This document shows positions 24,873 through 33,578 of a DNA stretch of 64,000 nt, piece by piece; position 1 is the stretch's first letter, and the number at the start of each line of letters is the position of its first letter. This stretch comes from Bradyrhizobium erythrophlei. GTDB lineage: Bacteria; Pseudomonadota; Alphaproteobacteria; Rhizobiales; Xanthobacteraceae. The notes beneath the pieces are model-generated. The model had not been told where the DNA came from. It searched no databases and was given only the letters and a program-made list of their open reading frames with translations. The translations under genes were made by a program, and so were the position numbers. The DNA is taken from the NCBI RefSeq assembly GCF_900129505.1, contig NZ_LT670818.1:7845001-7909000 (forward strand), in the 5' to 3' direction.

Positions 24873-25220
24873 ATGAAAAACGGTCTGTATTCGATCCATG
24901 TGAGCCTGCAGGACGGGCGAACGGGCAAGGGCAGCGGCGTGGTCATGTTCCGGGATGGCAAGATCCTCGGCGGCGACGCCTATCTGTTTTACACCGGCAG
25001 CTACACGACCAACGGCGACAGCTTCAAGGGCGAGGTGCTGGTGCAGCGCCACACCTCCAGCCCCGACGCCAATCCGCTGTTCGGCGGGCCGAGCCCGGTC
25101 GGTGTCGGCGTCTCCGGTACCATCACCGACAAGGGTGGCGTCATGAGCGGAACGGCGCTGGTTGGCAAGGCCAGCCAGATCTTTTCGGCGACCTTGCGCA
25201 AACTGGCCGACACGGATTGA
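24873..25220 (+). CDS. GrlR-family protein
   Basis: A 115-residue beta-barrel protein of the GrlR family, named after the type III secretion repressor of enteropathogenic E. coli. It shows the GLYSIHVSLQDGRTGKGSGV start, the GGDAYLFYTGSYT core and GVSGTITDKGGVMSGTAL. ATG 24873 is the second Met of the open frame. No type III secretion genes are nearby, and rhizobial homologs are usually solitary, so a repressor role here is not supported. Convergent with the kinase gene; the two stops are 4 bases apart. Confidence 0.8.
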   Translation: MKNGLYSIHVSLQDGRTGKGSGVVMFRDGKILGGDAYLFYTGSYTTNGDSFKGEVLVQRHTSSPDANPLFGGPSPVGVGVSGTITDKGGVMSGTALVGKASQIFSATLRKLADTD

Positions 25221-25224
25221 CTCG

Positions 25225-27906
25225 CTATTCCGCGGCCTGCTCCAGCGGCGCCACCCGCGGCAGGATGATCTGGATCCGCGTGCCGCCGCCCGGCTCGGAG
25301 TCGAGGTCGAGCCGGCCGCCCAGCCGGTTGGTCACGATCGAGTAGACGATGTGCAGGCCGAGCCCGGTGCCGCCCTGATCGCGGCGGGTGGTGAAGAACG
25401 GATCGAAGGCGCGGCGGCGAACGTCGAGCGACATGCCGCAACCATTGTCCGAGAAGATGATCTCGACATTGTCCTTGCCGCATTCCCGTACCTGGATATC
25501 GACCACACCGGCCTTGCCCTCCGGGAAAGCGTGCGCCACTGCGTTGAGGAACAGATTGGTGAGCACCTGGCCGTAGGGACCGGGATAGGAGTTCATGGTG
25601 AGGTTGGGCTGACAGTCGACGTTGAGTGACAAATTGTGCTTCCGCAATCCCGGCCGCAGGCTCAGCACCACCTGCTCGGTGAGGTCGCCGAGATCGAACA
25701 CGCGCTGATCGGAATAATTGCGGTCGGCGGCGACCTGCTTGAACGAGGTGATCAGTTCGGCGGCGCGGTTGAGATTGGCCACCAGTTGCGAGGACGCATC
25801 GCGGCTGGCTTCGAGAAACTCGTTGAGACTGGATTTCCTGAGATCGCCGCGCGCCACATCGGCGGTGAACAAAGCGGTCTTGCGCTCCAGCGACGAGGCC
25901 ACCGTCAGGCTGATGCCGACGGGATTGTTGACCTCGTGGGCGACGCCCGCCACCAGCCGGCCGAGGGCGGCGAGCTTTTCCGCCTCGATCAGCGATTGCT
26001 GGGTCTCCCGCAGATTGCGCAGCGCCGCTTCCGCGGCATCCTTGGCCTTGCGCATCTCGGCTTCGCCGCGCTTGCGCTCGCCGATGTCGAGCGCGACCGT
26101 GACAATGCTCTCGATGTCGCCGTCGGGGTCGAGCAGCGGAAGCTTGTTGACCAGCCAGTGCCGCATATTGCCGGCGGAATCCAGATATTCCTCTTCGTAG
26201 AATCCGAGCCCCGTGCCCGCCGCCAGCACCCGCTTGTCGTTCTCGTCGGTCTTTCGCGCGCCATAGCGCGACATCAAGTCGCTGGTGGTGCGGCCGATGG
26301 CTTCGCCCGGCTCGACGCCGAAGATACCGGCCATATAGCGGTTCATCAGGATATAGCGGAGCTGCTTGTCCTTGACGTTGATCACGGCGGGCACGGTGTC
26401 GATCACCTGCTGCAGCAGGCGGCGGCCTTCGGCGATCGCATCCTCGGCGCGCCTCTGATCGGTGATGTCGCGCACGGTGCCTTCATAGCGGATGATGTCG
26501 CCTTTTTCGTCGCGCACGGCGGTGGCGCTGTCGGAGAGCCAGAGCACCGTGCCGGCGCGCTGACGCACCTGATATTCGAACTCCCGCACCATGCCGTCGC
26601 GCTGCATCAACAACTGGTATTCCGCACGCGCCTCCGGATGCACGTAGATGGTCTGGCTGATGTCGCCGATGCCGCGGATCAACTCCTCCGGCGTATCGTA
26701 TCCCATCATCCGCGCCAGCGCCGGATTGGCATTGAGCAGCGCGCCGGCCGGCGTCGTCACGTAGATCCCGTCGACCGAGCCTTCGAACAGCTTGCGGTAG
26801 CTTTCCTCGGCGAGCCGCTGCTCGGCCAGCGCATGAACCGCCGCTTCGCGCGCGGCATCGGCGTCGACCAAGGTGCGGCGGAACACTTCAGCGGCGCGCG
26901 CGATCTCGCCTATTTCGTTGTTGACATGGGTCAATGGGATCGAGGCGGCCTTCTCGCCACCGGCCAGCGCCCGTATCGAGGTCGCGATCGACGCCAGCGG
27001 ACGCACGGTGCGGCGGACCACGAACAGCGCCGCGAATATCCCGATCAAGACGCCGGCCGTACCGAGCACGATGCTCTGCCACTTGGCCTCCGCCAGCGTC
27101 CGCGCGAAGTCGCGCGAGAGCACCTTTCCCCGCCGCGCGCTGAGTTCGCGCAGCAATTCGGTGACGCGCCCGATCAGCCGGCCTTCGGTGCCGAGGACTT
27201 CCTTGTCGAGCTTGGCGATCTCGGCCTCCGTCCCCGAAATCGTGGTGATCGCGCCGGCGTAGGCGTCGGCCGCCGCACGCAGCGAGGGATCGTCGATCGG
27301 CAGCGCCCGCATGCTCTGCGCGGAGCGCTCCGCCGCGTCGGGATCGTGCGCCAGAAGTGCGGCGGCAACCTGGTTCTGGGCGCGGAACAGGGCCCTGGCG
27401 GTGGTCCGGTCAGGCACCGCTGATATCGCCGCCTCAAACTTCTCGCGCACCGGCGGCAATGCCTCGATCAGTTCCGCGCGGCGCGCGATCAGGGCGGTCA
27501 CGCGCTCGATCCCGCCGCGGTAGTTCTGCAGCCGCGCGCTGACGCCGTCGATCATGTCCTGCTGCTCGGGCGCGAGCTCGAGCCGGGTCTTTTTCAGGAG
27601 CGCGGTCAGGTCGGAAGCAACCTCGCCGACCCGGTCCGGCCGGGCGCCCTGGTCGGTGACGAAATCGCGCGCCGCCAGCCGCAGTTCGTTCATGCGCCGG
27701 TCGATCTCCTCGGCGAGGTCGCCCACGTCCTGCAACCGCTGCAGTTCGGCGAAAGTCGCATCGATGTGCCGGATCGCGATGACGCTCGCCATGCTGGTGG
27801 CCGTGATCACCGCCAGCAGCAACAGGAAGCTGCCAAAGGTCAGCTGACCGATCGAGAGTGAAAACGATCGTATCCTTGCTAGCAATGCCGCGAATGCAGG
27901 TGGCAT
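25225..27906 (-). CDS. Sensor histidine kinase, HAMP-PAS-PAS-HisKA-HATPase
   Basis: An 893-residue membrane sensor. It has TM1 near residues 14-35, an all-helical periplasmic domain and TM2 (IVLGTAGVLIGIFAALFVV). A HAMP linker follows, then PAS1 (FEGSVDGIYVTTPAGALLNA) and PAS2 (IDTVPAVINVKDKQLRYILM). The H-box VAGVAHEVNNPVG has its phospho-His near residue 650. The ATPase domain has N-box NLFLNAVAHAFPEG, G1 SDNGCGM and G2 GTGLGLHIVY. ATG 27906 puts the first helix at a normal distance from the N-terminus; the frame runs to 28020. No response regulator is adjacent, so the partner and the stimulus are unknown. Confidence 0.88.
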   Translation of the reverse strand: MPPAFAALLARIRSFSLSIGQLTFGSFLLLLAVITATSMASVIAIRHIDATFAELQRLQDVGDLAEEIDRRMNELRLAARDFVTDQGARPDRVGEVASDLTALLKKTRLELAPEQQDMIDGVSARLQNYRGGIERVTALIARRAELIEALPPVREKFEAAISAVPDRTTARALFRAQNQVAAALLAHDPDAAERSAQSMRALPIDDPSLRAAADAYAGAITTISGTEAEIAKLDKEVLGTEGRLIGRVTELLRELSARRGKVLSRDFARTLAEAKWQSIVLGTAGVLIGIFAALFVVRRTVRPLASIATSIRALAGGEKAASIPLTHVNNEIGEIARAAEVFRRTLVDADAAREAAVHALAEQRLAEESYRKLFEGSVDGIYVTTPAGALLNANPALARMMGYDTPEELIRGIGDISQTIYVHPEARAEYQLLMQRDGMVREFEYQVRQRAGTVLWLSDSATAVRDEKGDIIRYEGTVRDITDQRRAEDAIAEGRRLLQQVIDTVPAVINVKDKQLRYILMNRYMAGIFGVEPGEAIGRTTSDLMSRYGARKTDENDKRVLAAGTGLGFYEEEYLDSAGNMRHWLVNKLPLLDPDGDIESIVTVALDIGERKRGEAEMRKAKDAAEAALRNLRETQQSLIEAEKLAALGRLVAGVAHEVNNPVGISLTVASSLERKTALFTADVARGDLRKSSLNEFLEASRDASSQLVANLNRAAELITSFKQVAADRNYSDQRVFDLGDLTEQVVLSLRPGLRKHNLSLNVDCQPNLTMNSYPGPYGQVLTNLFLNAVAHAFPEGKAGVVDIQVRECGKDNVEIIFSDNGCGMSLDVRRRAFDPFFTTRRDQGGTGLGLHIVYSIVTNRLGGRLDLDSEPGGGTRIQIILPRVAPLEQAAE

Positions 27907-28070
27907 GGTTATTGAGACCGGGCTCCAATCAGCCTCAATATATACGACGTTATGCATGTCAGGGGGAACATGCTGGCGACCGTCATATGGCCGGCGATAC
28001 CGGCCCGGTTGTGCCGGCACGGCCTTTTGCCGTCATTATCTTGCCTTTTGGAGCCCGGATTCCCGGCATT

Positions 28071-29039
28071 TTACGGCCGCGGCGGGGCGTCGCCAGGCTG
28101 AAACATGACGTGGCCGCTGCCGCCGAGCGGGGCCACCTTCCTTGCCGGCAGCGTCATCGCGGCGACGCCGATCACCACGCAGCCGAGGCCGATCCATGCT
28201 GTCGGCGTCAGCTTTTCGCCGAGAAAGGCGACGCCGAGCGCAACGCCGATCGGCACCCGCAGATAAGCCTGCGCGGTGGTGCCGACCGAGCCGAGCGTCT
28301 GCACCAGCCGGAAATAGATCACAAAGGCGAGCGCCGTGGAGAACACCGCGAGCGCGAGCAGCGCCGATAGCGAGTTCATCGACGGCGCGAGCGTCCATGG
28401 CTGGTCCACCACAAGGCTGATAGGAACGAGGATCGCGGCGCCGCACAGCAGCGATCCTGCCGCCGGCGCCATCGGATCGAGGCCCTTGAAACCGCGGCTG
28501 AAGATGGCGCCGCCCGCATAGCAGACGGTTGCAACCACGGTGGCGATCTCGGCCGCAAGCTGCTCGCCGAGGCCGGCCAGCGCCTGCACGCCGACGATCA
28601 GGCAGATGCCGGCCATCCCGGCGGCGACGCCGAACAGCTTTCGGGCGCTGATCGCCTCGTGGCGCGTGACAGCCAGCGTCAGGAAGAATGCAAAGATCGG
28701 CGAGGTGGAATTGAGAATGGTCGCAAGCCCCGCGTCGAGCGAACGTTCGGCCCAGGCAATCAGCGTCCACGGGATCACGCTGTTGAGGCAGGCCTGGTAC
28801 AGAAAGCGCCGCCAGGTCGCGGCGTCCTTCGGCAGGCGCAGGCCGCGGCCGTGCATCACGACCAGCAGCAACAATCCCGCGATCAGTGTCCGCGCCGCGA
28901 TCAGCGTAATCGGCGGAATGGTCGCCACGCCGAGCTTGATGAAGGTGTACGATCCGCCCCAGAGTGTGGCGAGCAGCACGAGCAGCGCGAGTTCGATCGC
29001 GATGGTCTGAGTCTGTGGGTGGCTTGCTTCCGTGTTCAT
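28071..29039 (-). CDS. EamA/DMT-superfamily transporter
   Basis: A 322-residue inner-membrane protein with ten predicted helices in two EamA repeats: first repeat around WGGSYTFIKLGVATIPP, second around VVATVCYAGGAIFSRG and RVPIGVALGVAFLGE. These drug/metabolite transporters export amino acids or small metabolites. ATG 29039 starts a polar N-terminus before helix 1. It is followed on the same strand by the kinase gene 165 bases downstream. Substrate unknown. Confidence 0.88.
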   Translation of the reverse strand: MNTEASHPQTQTIAIELALLVLLATLWGGSYTFIKLGVATIPPITLIAARTLIAGLLLLVVMHGRGLRLPKDAATWRRFLYQACLNSVIPWTLIAWAERSLDAGLATILNSTSPIFAFFLTLAVTRHEAISARKLFGVAAGMAGICLIVGVQALAGLGEQLAAEIATVVATVCYAGGAIFSRGFKGLDPMAPAAGSLLCGAAILVPISLVVDQPWTLAPSMNSLSALLALAVFSTALAFVIYFRLVQTLGSVGTTAQAYLRVPIGVALGVAFLGEKLTPTAWIGLGCVVIGVAAMTLPARKVAPLGGSGHVMFQPGDAPPRP

Positions 29040-29117
29040 GGTTCCGGCTCTCGGGTTCGAGGCGGAACATAAAGGGTCGATATCTCAGATATTTCGTCGC
29101 TCGTCGAACTGTGAGAT

Positions 29118-29202
29118 CGTCATTGCGAGGAGCGAAGCGACGAAGCAATCCAGCCTCCGCGCTCGTGGAGAAATGGATTGCTTCGCTGCGCTCGCAATGA
29201 CG
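29118..29202. repeat. Palindromic intergenic repeat, CGTCATTGCGAG family
   Basis: Ends are CGTCATTGCGAG and CTCGCAATGACG, with inner arms containing GAAGCAATCCA and TGGATTGCTTCG. Related copies lie at 46183-46261 and 53534-53632. Would fold into a long hairpin. Confidence 0.85.
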
Positions 29203-29246
29203 GAAATAGCGGCCCCGACAATCTTTGGAATAACAAGACAGGCGGA

Positions 29247-30068
29247 TCACCCCACCGCGCCGACCTCGAACACCTCGCCGTCGTAGCCGGCTTCGAGCGG
29301 GATGCGAAGCTGACGGCCGCCGTTGAGTTTTGTCATCACCGGCATCACGGTCACGACCTTCTTGCCCCGGCTGTCGTCGAGCGCGGCCTGCACGCTTGCC
29401 TGTTTGCCGAGCCTGATCAGGTTGCGCGTGGTCGGAAACGGCAGCTTGAACCGCCCGCTCTCGCCGCCTTCCAGCGCCTCGCGCGGCGACACCCAGATCG
29501 AGTCGGTGGATTCCTTGCCGTCATGCGCGCCGGCCTGCTCCGGCGGGGCCGAGGCAAGGAAGAACCAGGTGTCGAACCGCTTCGGCATGCCCTCCGGCGT
29601 GATCCAGTGCGCATAGGGCACGAGTTCGTCGAGCGCCAGCAGCAGGCCGTTGTCGGTGAGCACTTTCAGAAACGTGATCTTGCCGTCACACAATTCCGTG
29701 CGATGCGCCACTTCGATCTCGGCGGCCCGCCTCGCATCGACCAGCGCGTTTGAACCACGCGGACGGGCAAGCAGGATGCCGCTCTCCTCAAACGTTTCGC
29801 GGATGGCGGCGATCCGGAAACTCAGATCGGCGGCATCGAGGCCCTCGCCGCCCGAATAAAGCGCAGGATCAGCGATGATTTCCTGATCGCCCTTGTCGAC
29901 GCTGCCGCCGGGAAACACCAGCGCGCCGGAGTTAAAATCGATCTCATAATGACGCACCATCATGAAGACCTCGATTTCGTCGCGGCTCTTGCCGTCGACA
30001 CGGGCGGCACTGTCGCGCAGCAACAGGATGGTGGACGCGGGACGCGGCGGTTTTGCGATATCGGTCAT
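29247..30068 (-). CDS. Nudix hydrolase
   Basis: A 273-residue Nudix-fold pyrophosphatase. The Nudix box is split by an insertion, as in the NUDT19 group of CoA-type hydrolases: LVFPGGSVDKGD is followed after ~25 residues by AAIRETFEESGILL, giving the R-E-x2-E-E-x-G core. ATG 30068 lies 4 bases after the aldolase-family gene stop, so it is probably the last gene of the beta-oxidation-like operon. A role in CoA or acyl-CoA turnover would fit but is inference. Confidence 0.82.
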   Translation of the reverse strand: MTDIAKPPRPASTILLLRDSAARVDGKSRDEIEVFMMVRHYEIDFNSGALVFPGGSVDKGDQEIIADPALYSGGEGLDAADLSFRIAAIRETFEESGILLARPRGSNALVDARRAAEIEVAHRTELCDGKITFLKVLTDNGLLLALDELVPYAHWITPEGMPKRFDTWFFLASAPPEQAGAHDGKESTDSIWVSPREALEGGESGRFKLPFPTTRNLIRLGKQASVQAALDDSRGKKVVTVMPVMTKLNGGRQLRIPLEAGYDGEVFEVGAVG

Positions 30069-30072
30069 GAGA

Positions 30073-31029
30073 TCAACCCGCCGCGCTGGATTGCGGCTGC
30101 AGATTGGCGCGGCGATCGACGCGCGCCACTCGCGACAGCAGATAGTCCACTTCGGCCTTCGCGGTCGCGGTGATGGTTGCCCCCGGCTTGCGCTGCGCGC
30201 TCGAGGCGATCACGCCACGCTTCTGCAGCACGTATTTGCGCACCGCCAGTCCCGCGCCGGGCTGCTGCTCGTAGCGGATCAGCGGCAGATGCGCGTCGAA
30301 CAGATCGTGCGCGGCGTCGCGGCGGGCCTCCTTCGACAGCCTGACGACGTCGATCAGCAGTTCCGGAAAGGCGTAGCCGGTCATGGCGCCGTCGGCGCCG
30401 CGCTCCATCTCGAAGTCGAGAAACAGCCCGCCATTGCCGGTCAGGATCGACAAGGGCCGCAGCGAGCCGTCTTTCTGAAACGCGCGCAACGCGCTGATCT
30501 TTTCCAGCCCCGGCCAGTCCTCGTGCTTGAGCATCACGCAGGACGGAGAGTCCATCACGATCTTGCGGATCACCGCCGGCGTGAACACCACCGTCAGGGT
30601 CAGCGGATAATCCTGCAGCACCCAGGGAATGTCGTCACCGATCGCTTCCTGCGCCTGCTTGAAGTATCCGATGATCTGGTCGTCGGTGCGCAGATGCGGC
30701 GGCGGTGCGATCATCACCCCTGCCGCGCCGGCATCCATCGACGCTCTTGCCAGCGAGCGCATGGTGGCAAATCCAGGCGCAGAGACGCCGACGATGATCT
30801 GCATGTTTTTGGCGCGCTTGACGAAGCGGATCGCCACCTGCTCGGCCTCGGCGGCATCGAGCTTGGGCGCCTCGCCCAGAATGCCCAGCACGGTTACCCC
30901 GTCGCAGCCGACTTCGGCGTAAAAATCCGTCAGGCGGTCGATCGATTTCTCGTCGATGCGGCCGTCATCGTGGAACGGTGTCGGCGCGATGGCAAAGGTG
31001 CCGGCGGCCTTGGGGGTGAGTTTTGTCAT
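30073..31029 (-). CDS. Dihydrodipicolinate synthase-family aldolase/lyase
   Basis: A 318-residue TIM-barrel protein of the DapA/NanA superfamily. It begins GTFAIAPTPFHDDGRID, has the phosphate-site-like GVTVLGILGEAP, the LQDYPLT segment with the family Tyr, and the Schiff-base Lys in MLKHEDW. The family includes many aldolases and dehydratases of 2-oxo acids; the true substrate is unknown and lysine biosynthesis is unlikely in this setting. ATG 31029 with AGAGG upstream is chosen over the frame extension to 31242, which is repeat DNA. Confidence 0.85.
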   Translation of the reverse strand: MTKLTPKAAGTFAIAPTPFHDDGRIDEKSIDRLTDFYAEVGCDGVTVLGILGEAPKLDAAEAEQVAIRFVKRAKNMQIIVGVSAPGFATMRSLARASMDAGAAGVMIAPPPHLRTDDQIIGYFKQAQEAIGDDIPWVLQDYPLTLTVVFTPAVIRKIVMDSPSCVMLKHEDWPGLEKISALRAFQKDGSLRPLSILTGNGGLFLDFEMERGADGAMTGYAFPELLIDVVRLSKEARRDAAHDLFDAHLPLIRYEQQPGAGLAVRKYVLQKRGVIASSAQRKPGATITATAKAEVDYLLSRVARVDRRANLQPQSSAAG

Positions 31030-31049
31030 GTGTTGCCTCTGTTCTCTTT

Positions 31050-31152
31050 CGTCATTCCGGGGCGATGCGCAGCATCGAACTCCGATGTACAATTGCACAC
31101 CGGAGAATCTCGAGATTCCGGGTCTGGTCCTTCGGACCATCCCGGAATGACG
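31050..31152. repeat. Palindromic intergenic repeat, CGTCATTCCGG family
   Basis: Starts CGTCATTCCGGGGCG and ends CCCGGAATGACG, with an inner GAGATTCCGGGTC and TCCTTCGGACC hairpin. Sits between the SDR and aldolase genes. Same family as 32059-32154 and 49957-50052. Confidence 0.85.
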
Positions 31153-31157
31153 AATTG

Positions 31158-32036
31158 CTAAAACCTTCGCGCGCCCATCTTGATCTCTTCCTCGGTGAAA
31201 AAGATCTCCTTGGCATGTTCGAGGATATCCTCTGCCTTCCATCCCGCATGTGGCGGTTTCCAGCCGGGCTTTTCCATCATCCGCATCTCGCGTACGCCGC
31301 GCGGGCCGGAGACGCCGAGCGTCTTGCCGGTCTGGTCGCCCGAGAGATCACTGACCATGTATAGCACGGCCGGCGCGATGCCGTCCGGTCCCAACGCCGC
31401 GCTGGGGTTCTCGATATAGCGCGGCAGGTCTGCGGTCATGCGGGTCAGCGCGCCCGGGGCCAGCGTCCAGATCCGGATGTTGTATTTGCGGCCCTCGATC
31501 GCCAGCACGTTGGACAGGCCCCAGATACCGCCCTTGGCGGCGCCGTAATTGCTCTGGCCAAAATTGCCGATCAGGCCCGAGGTCGAGGAGGTGTTGACGA
31601 TGACGCCGCCGCCGTTCTCGCGCATCCAGCGGAACACCGGCTGGGTGACGCAGAAGGTTCCCTTCAGATGCACCTTCAGGACCTTGTCCCAGGCGGCATC
31701 GGTGGCCTTGGCAAAGGTCTGGTCGAGCAGGATGCCGGCATTGTTGACGAGAATATCGGCGCGCCCAAAATGCTTTATCGCATCGTCGAATACCGACCGG
31801 CCGCCCGCCAGCGTCGAGATGTCGGCGCCATTGGCGACGGCACGGCCGCCCTCCGCCAGAATCGCATCGACCACCTTCTGCGCCATCGAGACATCGGCGC
31901 CGGAGCCGTCGCGGGGGCCGCCGAGGTCGTTGACCACGACCGCCGCCCCCTCGCGCGCGAACAATCTGGCATAGGCCTCACCAAGCCCGCCGCCCGCGCC
32001 GGTGATCAGCGCTACCTTGCCGTCGAGTAATCCCAT
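31158..32036 (-). CDS. SDR dehydrogenase, MFE-2-type 3-hydroxyacyl-CoA dehydrogenase-like
   Basis: A 292-residue short-chain dehydrogenase. It has the dinucleotide motif TGAGGGLGEAYA, NNAGIL, a serine in VNTSSTSG, and the catalytic YGAAKGG (Y-x3-K). The N-terminus (DGKVALITGAGGGLGEAYAR, then VVVNDLGGPRDG) closely follows the dehydrogenase part of peroxisomal multifunctional enzyme 2. With the adjacent MaoC hydratase and SCPx-like thiolase this suggests oxidation of 3-hydroxyacyl-CoA. Short C-terminal extension of ~40 residues. Confidence 0.87.
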   Translation of the reverse strand: MGLLDGKVALITGAGGGLGEAYARLFAREGAAVVVNDLGGPRDGSGADVSMAQKVVDAILAEGGRAVANGADISTLAGGRSVFDDAIKHFGRADILVNNAGILLDQTFAKATDAAWDKVLKVHLKGTFCVTQPVFRWMRENGGGVIVNTSSTSGLIGNFGQSNYGAAKGGIWGLSNVLAIEGRKYNIRIWTLAPGALTRMTADLPRYIENPSAALGPDGIAPAVLYMVSDLSGDQTGKTLGVSGPRGVREMRMMEKPGWKPPHAGWKAEDILEHAKEIFFTEEEIKMGARRF

Positions 32037-32058
32037 GGTGGTTTGCTCCCTTTGGTAC

Positions 32059-32154
32059 CGTCATTCCGGAGCAGCCCGCAGGGCTGAACCCGGAATCCGG
32101 AGATAGTTAGCTCGAGATTCCGGGTCGGGTCCTTCGGACCATCCCGGAATGACG
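32059..32154. repeat. Palindromic intergenic repeat, CGTCATTCCGG family
   Basis: CGTCATTCCGGAGCA at one end and CCCGGAATGACG at the other, with the inner GAGATTCCGGGTC and TCCTTCGGACC arms as in the 31050 copy. Ends two bases before the stop codon of the MaoC gene. Confidence 0.85.
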
Positions 32155-32155
32155 A

Positions 32156-33016
32156 TTAACCCAGCACCGTCTTGCCGCTCTTGATGACGGCGACGCTGCG
32201 CGCCTTCACTTTGGCCTCGAACGAAATCACATCGCCGTCCTTCCACAGATCCATGGTCACGGTCTCGCCGGGATAGACCGGCGAGGAGAACCGCGCGGCG
32301 TGCTGCCTGAAGGCCGACGGATCGTAGTCGGCATAGGTCTGCAGGATGCCGCGGCAGGTGATGCCGTAGGTGCACATGCCGTGCAGGATCGGCTTTGCAA
32401 AGCCGGCGCGTTCGGCAAATTCGGGATCGCTGTGCAGCGGATTGCGGTCGCCGCAAAGCCGGTAAACCAGCGCCTGGTCCGGGCGCGTGGTGATGTCGAC
32501 GGTCCTGTCGGGACTGCGCGTCGGCACCTTGTGCGGTTCGGGCTGGCCTTCCGAAGGCCCGCCAAAACCGCCGTCGCCGCGGGCGAACCGGGAAGCCACC
32601 AGCGTCGCCAGTTTCTCGCCCTGCTCGTCCCGGAGCACCGTCTGGTGCCGGATCACCGCGCCCTTGTCCTTGCCCTTGTCGAACACGTCAAGCACGGTCG
32701 AATCGGCGGTGATGCGCGCCGCGATCGCCAAGGGCTTGTGGAAGGTGATGTCGCGCTCGCCATCGACCACCATCACGCGGTTGAGATTCATTTCGCCGGG
32801 CCCCGCGCCCCACGCCGCAACCGACGCAAAGGTCGGCACCACTTTCAGCGGTCGCGGTGTCGCGACCGCCTCATTGACGAACGCCAGCTCCTTCCCGTCC
32901 ATGGGATCGGCGCCCATGCCGATGCCATAGGCGTACAGCATGACTTCGCGATCGCCATAGGCATATTTCTGGCCGAGGTTTTTGAGCGCCATCAGCTCTT
33001 CGTATTTGATCGGCAT
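32156..33016 (-). CDS. MaoC-family double-hotdog enoyl-CoA hydratase
   Basis: A 286-residue hydratase-2 type enzyme with an N-terminal MaoC_N half and a C-terminal catalytic half. The catalytic Asp/His pair is in YRLCGDRNPLHSDPEFA, the D-x-N-P-x-H hydratase-2 signature, followed by the helix FAKPILHGMCTYG. It would add water to trans-2-enoyl-CoA to give the (R)-3-hydroxyacyl-CoA, which MFE-2-type SDRs oxidise. ATG 33016 starts MPIKYEELMALKN. It lies between the DUF35 and SDR genes on the same strand. Confidence 0.9.
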   Translation of the reverse strand: MPIKYEELMALKNLGQKYAYGDREVMLYAYGIGMGADPMDGKELAFVNEAVATPRPLKVVPTFASVAAWGAGPGEMNLNRVMVVDGERDITFHKPLAIAARITADSTVLDVFDKGKDKGAVIRHQTVLRDEQGEKLATLVASRFARGDGGFGGPSEGQPEPHKVPTRSPDRTVDITTRPDQALVYRLCGDRNPLHSDPEFAERAGFAKPILHGMCTYGITCRGILQTYADYDPSAFRQHAARFSSPVYPGETVTMDLWKDGDVISFEAKVKARSVAVIKSGKTVLG

Positions 33017-33044
33017 GTCGTCAGCTTCTCCCGAATGTTCTTAT

Positions 33045-33153
33045 CGTCACCCCCGCCACCCGGTCCGGCCGTTGGCCGGCCGGATGACAGGCTCCAGCGG
33101 GGGTCCAGTAATCACCGGCGTCTACTGGATCCCCGCCTTCGCGCGGATGACGA
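33045..33153. repeat. Palindromic intergenic repeat, CGTCACCCCCGC family
   Basis: Outer ends are CGTCACCCCCGC and GCGCGGATGACGA, with an inner CCGGCCGTTGGCCGGCCGG-type hairpin and GCGGGGGTCCAGTA opposite TACTGGATCCCCGC. Separates the DUF35 and MaoC genes. A different family from the two repeats further down the operon. Confidence 0.8.
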
Positions 33154-33188
33154 CCTTTGCTCGGCGCGTTTCGCGCGCAACTTCATCC

Positions 33189-33578
33189 TCACACCGGCGT
33201 AAAGAACGGCAACGGCGGGCCGTCGGTGGTCTTGAACACCACCTTGACCTTCTGGCCGATCTTCAGGGCTTTCATGTCGCAGTCGACGAAATTGGTCAAA
33301 AGCGACGGGCCTTCCTTCAGCGTGACGTAACCGATCGCGTACGGCCCCGAGGCGGATTTGCGCATCAGGCTGAACGTGTAGATCTCGCCCTCGCCCGAGC
33401 TTTCCTCCCACACCGTCTTGTCGGAGAAGCAGAACGGGCAGATCGAACGCGGAAAGTAATGCGCTTCGCCGCAGGCGGTGCAGCGCTTTATCAGAAGCTT
33501 GCCTTCGACCGCTTGCTCCCAGAAATGCTTTGTCTCGGGATTGCCCTGCGGGGTCGGATATTTCACGGGATTGTCCAT
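33189..33578 (-). CDS. DUF35 Zn-ribbon/OB-fold acyl-CoA-associated protein
   Basis: A 129-residue protein. A rubredoxin-like zinc ribbon (CTACGEAHYFPRSICPFC, C-x2-C and C-x2-C) is followed by an OB fold (GEGEIYTFSLMRKS, then PLPFF). DUF35 proteins partner SCPx-type thiolases or hydratases and channel acyl-CoA. Its ATG overlaps the thiolase stop (TGATG), so the two are translationally coupled, which strongly supports a complex with that thiolase. Confidence 0.9.
   Translation of the reverse strand: MDNPVKYPTPQGNPETKHFWEQAVEGKLLIKRCTACGEAHYFPRSICPFCFSDKTVWEESSGEGEIYTFSLMRKSASGPYAIGYVTLKEGPSLLTNFVDCDMKALKIGQKVKVVFKTTDGPPLPFFTPV

Noticed and set aside
25636..27423. A 595-codon plus-strand open frame
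   Set aside because: Lies opposite the histidine kinase, whose domains are all recognisable; long shadow frames are expected at this GC.
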